DNA of 64,000 bases from the NCBI GenBank assembly GCA_965226695.1, contig OZ245405.1, forward strand, positions 682,001 through 746,000, read 5' to 3'. How positions within the stretch are numbered: the stretch's first letter is position 1; every line of letters starts with the position of its first letter. The notes below the pieces were generated by a model. That model saw only the letters and a program-made list of their open reading frames with translations, made no database searches and was not told where the DNA came from. Below, in pieces: positions 58,678 to 64,000 of this stretch. This DNA comes from CATOSD01 sp965226695. GTDB taxonomy: Bacteria; Chloroflexota; Dehalococcoidia; Lucifugimonadales; CATOSD01. The position numbers and the translations under genes were made by a program.

Positions 58678-60168
58678 TTGACCGTCCACGGCATCTCACG
58701 GCACTTCCAGTCGACTCTGCTCGCGGATCTTGTGCGACCCGGCCGCCGCCGCGGCCGCACGCTTGCCATCGCCGCCGTCGCACTGGGCGCGGTGGGTCTG
58801 TTCGCCGCGAGACCGGCCATCGCCAACGCCGCCGTGGACGGCGAGACTGCGTTCGTCCTCAACACCTTCGCCTTCCTGGTGTGGGGCGCGCTGGTCATGT
58901 GGATGTGCGCCGGCTTCACCATGCTCGAAGCCGGCTCGGTGCGCACCAAGAACGCCGCCATGATCTGCCTGAAGAACATTGGTCTGTACTCCATCGCGGG
59001 TTTGGCTTACTTCATCATCGGCTACAACCTCATGTACGGCGACCTGCTGGGCGGGTTTATTGGCGAGTTCAAGCTGCTGTACGGCGCGTCGGCGGACGAG
59101 ATCGCGCTGGTCGGCGCGGCGGCCTCCGAGGCCACCGCGGCCACGGAGGCCGCCAAAGCGGAGGCCGCCAAAGCGACGGCGGCCGCGGCTTCGGTGGTGG
59201 TCGCCGAGCAAGAGCACGCTACCATGTCGGACTGGTTCTTCCAGATGGTGTTCGTGGCGACTACGGCGTCCATCATCTCGGGCGCGATCGCAGAGCGCGT
59301 CAAACTGCTCAGCTTCTTCATCTTCACGCTCGTTCTCACGGCGGTGCTGTACCCCGTGGTCGGCGCCTGGACCTGGGGCGGCGGCTGGCTGGCCGAGATG
59401 GGGTTCAAGGACTTTGCCGGCTCGACGATAGTGCACAGCACCGGCGGCTGGGCGGCGCTCGCGGGCATCATCGTCGCGGGGCCGCGGCTCGGCAGGTTCC
59501 GCCGCGACGGCACCGTTCGCGCCAGGCCGCCCTCCAACGTGCTGGTGGTTACGCTCGGCGTGTTCATACTGTGGTTCGGGTGGTTCGGCTTCAACGGCGG
59601 CTCGGTGCTCAAGCTGGGAGACGCCGCGAGCGCAGTGACCATGAGCCACGTTCTGGTGAACACCAACCTGGCCGCCGCCGCGGGCGTGATAACGGCAATT
59701 GCGGTCTCGAGGCCCATATTCGGGCGCATCGACCTGTTTGCCGGGCTCAACGGCGCGCTTGCCGGACTGGTGGCGGTAACGGCCGGCCCCGACTTCACCG
59801 ACCACTACTGGGCCATAATCATTGGCGCGATCGGCGCTCTCATCTGCACCCTCGGGATCAAGCTTCTGGAGATTGTGAAGCTCGACGACGTGGTGGGCGC
59901 GATCCCGGCGCACCTTTTCGCGGGCATCTGGGGCACGCTTGCCGTCAGCATCGCGGGCGGCGGCGACCTGGGCGTGCAGTTCGTGGGCGTGATCGCCATC
60001 GGCGCCTTCGTGTTCGTGACCTCGTTCATCGTTTGGCAGGTGCTGGAGTGGACGCTGAAGGTGCGGGTGCCGGCGGACGTGGAGCGGTTGGGCCAGGACA
60101 GCGCCGAGCTTGGCATGGAGAGCTACCCCGAGTTCATATTGATGCCTGAAGAGGACGACGAGGAGTAG
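58678..60168 (+). CDS. amt: Ammonium transporter Amt
   Basis: 496 residues from TTG 58678, with GAGGTAA upstream. A signal-like N-terminus ends near ARPAIANA, then eleven membrane helices with Amt signatures: MWMCAGFTMLEAGSVRTKNA, STGGWAALAGIIVAGPRLGR, FGWFGFNGGSVLKLGDA and VVGAIPAHLFAGIWGTLAVS. It passes ammonium inward. An unusual Ala/Glu/Lys-rich insert (about 140-180, EATAATEAAKAEAAKATAAA) lies in the loop before TMSDWFFQMVFVATTASIIS. No glnK/PII gene follows; instead an alpha-E gene starts seven bases on. Confidence 0.95.
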   Translation: MTVHGISRHFQSTLLADLVRPGRRRGRTLAIAAVALGAVGLFAARPAIANAAVDGETAFVLNTFAFLVWGALVMWMCAGFTMLEAGSVRTKNAAMICLKNIGLYSIAGLAYFIIGYNLMYGDLLGGFIGEFKLLYGASADEIALVGAAASEATAATEAAKAEAAKATAAAASVVVAEQEHATMSDWFFQMVFVATTASIISGAIAERVKLLSFFIFTLVLTAVLYPVVGAWTWGGGWLAEMGFKDFAGSTIVHSTGGWAALAGIIVAGPRLGRFRRDGTVRARPPSNVLVVTLGVFILWFGWFGFNGGSVLKLGDAASAVTMSHVLVNTNLAAAAGVITAIAVSRPIFGRIDLFAGLNGALAGLVAVTAGPDFTDHYWAIIIGAIGALICTLGIKLLEIVKLDDVVGAIPAHLFAGIWGTLAVSIAGGGDLGVQFVGVIAIGAFVFVTSFIVWQVLEWTLKVRVPADVERLGQDSAELGMESYPEFILMPEEDDEE

Positions 60169-60174
60169 CGGTCC

Positions 60175-61143
60175 ATGTTGTCTCGCAGCGCTCAGGGCCT
60201 CTACTGGCTGGGCCGCTACCTGGAGCGGGCCGAGCACCTGTGCCGCCTGCTCCAGATGCAGACCGAAGCGCTCGTGGACAGGCCCGTTCAGGAGATTTAT
60301 TACGGCTGGAGCCGCATCTACCGCTGCTTAGGTGTGCAGCCGACCGGCGGTCTGTTCGACCCTGAGGGCGACGACGACTACACCCTGGCCGACTCGTACA
60401 CGCTGGCCGACGAGCTCACGTTCGAGCGCTCCAACGCCGCGTCTGTGTGGAGCTGCTTTGCCCTGGGCAGGGAGAATGCCCGCCAGGTGCGCAACTGCAT
60501 CAGCGCCGAGATGTGGACCTCGCTGAACGTGCCCTATCTCCGGCTTCGAGGGATGTCGATCCAGAACATCTGGGTCACCTCTCCGGAGAGTTTCTACGCG
60601 CAGACGGCCGCGGACGTGAACACCTTCAATGGCGTAGCCGGCGCCACGATGTATCGGGACGAGGGCTGGCGCTTCCTGCAGCTTGGGCAGTTCGTCGAGC
60701 GCTCCCAGATAACGTCGTCGCTGCTGCTGGCACAGATGGGCATAGACGCCGCGGAGGTGGAGAACACCTACGCCGGCTGGAACGGCCTGCTGCGGATTTA
60801 CCACGCTTCCGAGATATACGTCAGCAACTACGGGGTGGACGTGCAGCCCGGACGTGTGCTGGACCTGCTCGCCACCGATCCGCTGCTGCCAAACTCGCTT
60901 GGTCGTTCCATCGACAAGGTATCGGAGGAGATAGGCCACCTGGCGGCCGGCCCGGACCGCGTGTCCAACGGCGCCTCACGGCGCCTCACGGGCCGAATGC
61001 GCGCGATGGTCCACTACGATTGGCCCGACGTAGATGACCATCGAGGTCTGCTCGAGCGGGTGCGGGTATACTGCCGCGACCTGCACAACCTGTTGGTCAC
61101 CGCCTACTTCGACTATCCCATTCGAGACTGGCCCGCGCGCTGA
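60175..61143 (+). CDS. Alpha-E domain protein (DUF403)
   Basis: 322 residues from ATG 60175. It begins MLSRSAQGLYWLGRYLERAE, the family hallmark, and has LADELTFERSNAASVWSCFA, ARQVRNCISAEMWTSLN, then DEGWRFLQLGQFVERSQITS. It is normally the partner of the circularly permuted ATP-grasp protein, which here is at 48979. The pair is implicated in making a small peptide-like product. It is downstream of amt and perhaps co-transcribed with it. Confidence 0.93.
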   Translation: MLSRSAQGLYWLGRYLERAEHLCRLLQMQTEALVDRPVQEIYYGWSRIYRCLGVQPTGGLFDPEGDDDYTLADSYTLADELTFERSNAASVWSCFALGRENARQVRNCISAEMWTSLNVPYLRLRGMSIQNIWVTSPESFYAQTAADVNTFNGVAGATMYRDEGWRFLQLGQFVERSQITSSLLLAQMGIDAAEVENTYAGWNGLLRIYHASEIYVSNYGVDVQPGRVLDLLATDPLLPNSLGRSIDKVSEEIGHLAAGPDRVSNGASRRLTGRMRAMVHYDWPDVDDHRGLLERVRVYCRDLHNLLVTAYFDYPIRDWPAR

Positions 61144-61264
61144 CCGCAAGCCAGGGGCCCGGCCCCGGCCGGAGGCGACGCGCTCCGGGCACAACACTTC
61201 CCCGCACGGGAGACTGGTCGGCGCGCGCCCGCCGTGGGCGCGCGCACCAGGGTGGTGGGCGCAA

Positions 61265-61885
61265 ATGAAGACCACGTCGCAAATAGTTCTGGCGCTGGCC
61301 GCCGTCCTGGCCCTGTCCGGGGGCGTGTTTCTGGCTGTCAGGAGCTTGCCACAGGACAACCCGCCGGTGAGGATAGTGCTGTCCGAGGAGGAGGCCGCTC
61401 CGGCGGCCGAGGTCAAGGTGTACGTGACCGGCGCGGTGATCGCTCCCGGCGTGTACACGCTGCACGAGGGCGCGCGGCTGGCCGACGCCATCGAAGCGTC
61501 CGGCGGCGGCACGGACCGAGCCGACCTGCAAGCCGTCAATCTCGCCCTCCGGGTGAGGGACGAGGACTACTGGCACATCCCGGAGCTGAGCGACGCCAGC
61601 GAAACGTCGGAAGCCGCGCCGCGGGCTACCGCAACCGGCGGCCTGCACCCCGCCGCCCTGACCGCGCGGGACTCGCACACGCAGCCGGCGCCCATGCTGG
61701 ACATCAACTCCGCTCAGGTCGACGCGCTGAAGTCCCTGCCTGGAATCGGCGAGGTGAAGGCCCACGCTATTGTGAGCTACAGGGAGCAGAACGGCGACTT
61801 CGAGAGCGTCGACGACCTGTCGGGCGTGCCGGGTATCGGCCCCGCGACTCTGGACGCCGTGCGGCACCTGGTGGAAGTGCGATGA
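61265..61885 (+). CDS. comEA: ComEA-like DNA-binding helix-hairpin-helix protein
   Basis: 206 residues from ATG 61265. An N-terminal membrane anchor (SQIVLALAAVLALSGGVFLA), then an SLBB-type domain (VKVYVTGAVIAPGVYTLHEG) and a C-terminal double HhH: MLDINSAQVDALKSLPGIGE and then GVPGIGPATLDAVRHL. ComEA binds DNA at the outer face of the membrane in competence. No comEC follows, so uptake function is only implied. Confidence 0.92.
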   Translation: MKTTSQIVLALAAVLALSGGVFLAVRSLPQDNPPVRIVLSEEEAAPAAEVKVYVTGAVIAPGVYTLHEGARLADAIEASGGGTDRADLQAVNLALRVRDEDYWHIPELSDASETSEAAPRATATGGLHPAALTARDSHTQPAPMLDINSAQVDALKSLPGIGEVKAHAIVSYREQNGDFESVDDLSGVPGIGPATLDAVRHLVEVR

Positions 61886-61932
61886 AGTTCGCGGATACGC
61901 CCACCTCAGCGCCCGGTCGATTGTCGCCCGGC

Positions 61933-61996
61933 CCTGGATTCCGGCTCGGGGGCCGGAATGACGATTATGCAAGGGTCTGCCTTCGCGGAATGACGA
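61933..61996. repeat. Dispersed palindrome family C relatives
   Basis: gattccggctcgggggccgg followed by aatgacga, then ccttcgcggaatgacgacg. They lie between comEA and the MscS gene, and the ATG at 62000 is at their edge. Confidence 0.6.
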
Positions 61997-62032
61997 CGAA
62001 TGTACGGGGCGGCGTGGCACAAGGAGCGAGCC

Positions 62033-63211
62033 TTGCTTCCTGACGACATAACGGACTCCCACCTGTACAGCGCACTGGCCGCGGTTGCCGTGTTCGTGGC
62101 GCTGCAGCTTGGCGCCGTGGTCGCCAACTTCGTGCTGAAGGCGCTCATCCGGCGCGCGGAGCGCAGGGCGCCGGGCGGCTACGCCTCGCAGGTGCTCTCT
62201 TCGGTGCGCGGGCCGGCTGTGCTGGCGCTCGTGACGCTGGGTTTCTTCGCGGCGACGTTCGTGGTGGACCAGCTCGATCTGCCCCCGTTCGCCACGCTTA
62301 CCGGTCTGACGTCGTGGGTCGGCAACTTCTGGCTGGTGGTCACCATACTCATGGTGACCTACGCGGTGGCAAAGGTCGTCGAGGTGGCAATAGCGTGGTA
62401 CGGCCACAACGTGATGAGCCGAACGGAGACCAGCCTCGACGATAAGCTGTTGGGCCCGCTGAGGCGCGTAATCCCGTGGGTCATCTACGTGGTTGGCCTG
62501 CTGGTCGCGCTCGACAGCGTGGGCGTGTCCATAAGCCCCCTGCTCGCCGGACTTGGCATAGCCGGCCTGGCCGTCGCGTTGGCCGTTCAGCCCACGCTGA
62601 ACAACTTCCTCTCCGGCACCTACATAGTCGCGGAGGGCATTTTCGAGGAGGGCGACTTCATCGAGCTGGAGAGCGGCTTTTCGGGCTTTGTCATCGACGT
62701 CGGTTGGCGCAGCACCAAGCTGCGCAGCTTCATGAACAACTTTATCGTCATACCCAACGCCAAGCTTGTGGACAGCATCATCACCAACCTCAACAGGCCG
62801 CAGCCGCCGGTGAACGTCATCGTGTACTGCGGCGTCAGCTACGACACCGACCTGGACATGGTGGAGCGCATAGCCACAGAGGCGTCGGCGCAGGTGATCC
62901 AAGAGTCCGAGCACTCCGTCAAGAGCGTCGAACCATTTTTCGGGTTCGACTCGTTCGGCGACTCCAACGTCGTCTTCTGGGTCTTCGTGCAGGCGACCGA
63001 CCGCGTTGGCAGCTTTGTGCTGCAGGGTGAGATAGTGAAAGGCCTGCACGCCCGCTTCAGGCGAGAGGACATCGTTATCAACTACCCGGTGCGCAAGCTG
63101 GTATACTCGCCCGACAGCGCGGGGTTCCCGCAGGGCGCGGCGTGGGCGGCCCAACAGTCGGCGCGCGCCGGCGAGGAAGCGGCGCAGGCCCGGTCCGAAA
63201 GCGAGGCGTAG
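62033..63211 (+). CDS. Small-conductance mechanosensitive channel (MscS family)
   Basis: 392 residues from TTG 62033, six bases after AAGGAG; the ATG at 62000 lies in repeat DNA. Four or five helices, the pore helix SPLLAGLGIAGLAVALAVQP followed by TLNNFLSGTYIVAEGIFEEG, and the beta domain motif RSFMNNFIVIPNAKLVDS. This is the MscS pore and middle domain. It opens under membrane tension. A downstream amidohydrolase starts five bases after its stop. Confidence 0.94.
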   Translation: MLPDDITDSHLYSALAAVAVFVALQLGAVVANFVLKALIRRAERRAPGGYASQVLSSVRGPAVLALVTLGFFAATFVVDQLDLPPFATLTGLTSWVGNFWLVVTILMVTYAVAKVVEVAIAWYGHNVMSRTETSLDDKLLGPLRRVIPWVIYVVGLLVALDSVGVSISPLLAGLGIAGLAVALAVQPTLNNFLSGTYIVAEGIFEEGDFIELESGFSGFVIDVGWRSTKLRSFMNNFIVIPNAKLVDSIITNLNRPQPPVNVIVYCGVSYDTDLDMVERIATEASAQVIQESEHSVKSVEPFFGFDSFGDSNVVFWVFVQATDRVGSFVLQGEIVKGLHARFRREDIVINYPVRKLVYSPDSAGFPQGAAWAAQQSARAGEEAAQARSESEA

Positions 63212-63216
63212 CGAAG

Positions 63217-64000
63217 TTGGCACAGGTGCTGTTCGACAACTGCACGCTGCTCGACACCCCGACGGGTGAGATGCTGGAGGGGCGCAGCGTTCTCGTGGTG
63301 GACGACCGCGTGGAGGAGGTGTCGGAATCGCCGATAACGGCGCCCAACGCCAGGCGCATCGACGTTGGCGGCAAAACGCTTATGCCCGGCATGATAGACG
63401 CGCACGTGCACTGCACCGCGGCGACCATGAACCTGGCGAACATGGCCTACATGCCCGCGACGCTGATGGCGCACGAGGCGGCCGCGATACTGCGCGGGAT
63501 GCTGGCCAGGGGCTTCACCACGATACGCGATGCGGCGGGAGCGGACCGGGGCCTGGCGGCGGCCGTCGAGAGGGGGCTGGTACTTGGCCCGCGGATTTAC
63601 TACGCGGGGCGGGCGCTGAGCCAGACCGGCGGCCACGGCGACCTGGCGCCATTCACGGACGACCCCGAGCTGTGCGCCTGCTCCATCAAGTCCACCTGGA
63701 TGGCGCACGTGGCGGACGGTGTGGATGCCGTTCGCAAGGCCGCGCGCGAGGAACTGCGCCGGGGCGCGCACGCCATAAAGATAATGGCGTCGGGCGGCGT
63801 CGCCTCGCCCACCGACCCCGTCATGAATACGCAGTATTCGACCGACGAGCTGCGGGCCATCGTCGAGGAGGCGGCCGCGTTCCATACATATGCCTTCGCG
63901 CACGCCTACAGCCCCGACGCCGTCACGAGGGCCATCGAGGCGGGCGTACGCACGATCGAGCACGGCAACCTCATCGACGACGACACCGCGCGGCTCATGG
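63217..64000 (+). CDS. Amidohydrolase (imidazolonepropionase/prolidase type), 3' end cut off
   Basis: Starts at TTG 63217 and runs past the window end (261 residues seen). N-terminal beta sandwich (LFDNCTLLDTPTGEMLEGRS), HxH in PGMIDAHVHCTAATM, the metal-bridging Lys in HAIKIMASGGVASPT, and a later His in YAFAHAYSPDAVT, then TIEHGNLIDDD. This matches the imidazolonepropionase-like group that includes Xaa-Pro dipeptidases. Substrate unknown. Confidence 0.92.
   Translation, partial: MAQVLFDNCTLLDTPTGEMLEGRSVLVVDDRVEEVSESPITAPNARRIDVGGKTLMPGMIDAHVHCTAATMNLANMAYMPATLMAHEAAAILRGMLARGFTTIRDAAGADRGLAAAVERGLVLGPRIYYAGRALSQTGGHGDLAPFTDDPELCACSIKSTWMAHVADGVDAVRKAAREELRRGAHAIKIMASGGVASPTDPVMNTQYSTDELRAIVEEAAAFHTYAFAHAYSPDAVTRAIEAGVRTIEHGNLIDDDTARLM

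Noticed and set aside
1..64000. CRISPR arrays, rRNA genes, replication origin, prophage
   Set aside because: No regularly spaced direct repeats, no rRNA sequence, no DnaA-box cluster or phage structural genes were seen.

Overview
The window is GC-rich bacterial DNA with genes densely packed on both strands. Most starts have a Shine-Dalgarno (SD) site. GTG and TTG starts are common, and a few genes look leaderless. The gene set resembles uncultivated Chloroflexota, especially SAR202/Dehalococcoidia-type genomes: a form II CoxL-like molybdenum hydroxylase with CoxG, DUF3179, DUF1800/DUF1501, HerA with NurA, HpcH-type aldolase, phosphotriesterase-like and Ldh-family enzymes, diiron proteins paired with SCP2-like proteins, and many short dispersed palindromes. 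The lineage is an inference from gene content; no marker gene proves it.

Layout. 1-9 kb: a cut-off lipoprotein, a HepT toxin cluster whose antitoxin-type nucleotidyltransferase is fused to a thioredoxin reductase, a GSA-type aminotransferase, threonine synthase, an LRR lipoprotein and a thiolase. 9-18 kb: a putative ADP-ribosyltransferase-like gene with a partner, the selenocysteine elongation factor SelB, NurA, a GNAT, a one-piece MNT-HepT protein, a HAS-barrel protein and HerA. 18-24 kb: amidohydrolase, a minimal zinc protease, an HpcH aldolase, tRNA-Gly(CCC), an IS630-type insertion and a broken NYN gene. 24-35 kb: diiron and SCP2-like paralogues, FmdB, Lin0512, a BrnT/BrnA-like pair, formamidase, CoxG and CoxL, then a 763-bp transposon-like element without a gene. 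35-48 kb: an HlyD/MacB exporter with a stop in the permease, a HEPN-like pair, Ldh, a DUF3179 lipoprotein with an in-frame TGA, a SelA-family PLP enzyme, dienelactone hydrolase, a kinase-NUDIX pair and a phosphotriesterase homologue. 48-64 kb: circularly permuted ATP-grasp, DUF1800/DUF1501/NHL genes, a second IS630-type element, DUF4145, Amt, alpha-E, ComEA, MscS and a cut-off amidohydrolase.

The strongest new observation is the DUF3179 gene at 41645-43312. An in-frame TGA sits where this family has the first Cys of its CxxC motif. Good protein homology continues on both sides, and a hairpin that fits the bacterial SECIS rules begins 11 nt after the TGA. SelB is encoded in the same window, so a selenocysteine (UxxC) DUF3179 protein is plausible.

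Other themes are toxin-antitoxin-like modules with unusual fusions or duplications (MNT/HepT twice, BrnT/BrnA with a duplicated antitoxin, several HEPN-type genes), frameshifted or nonsense-interrupted genes, and dispersed palindromes that form the 3' ends of some genes.
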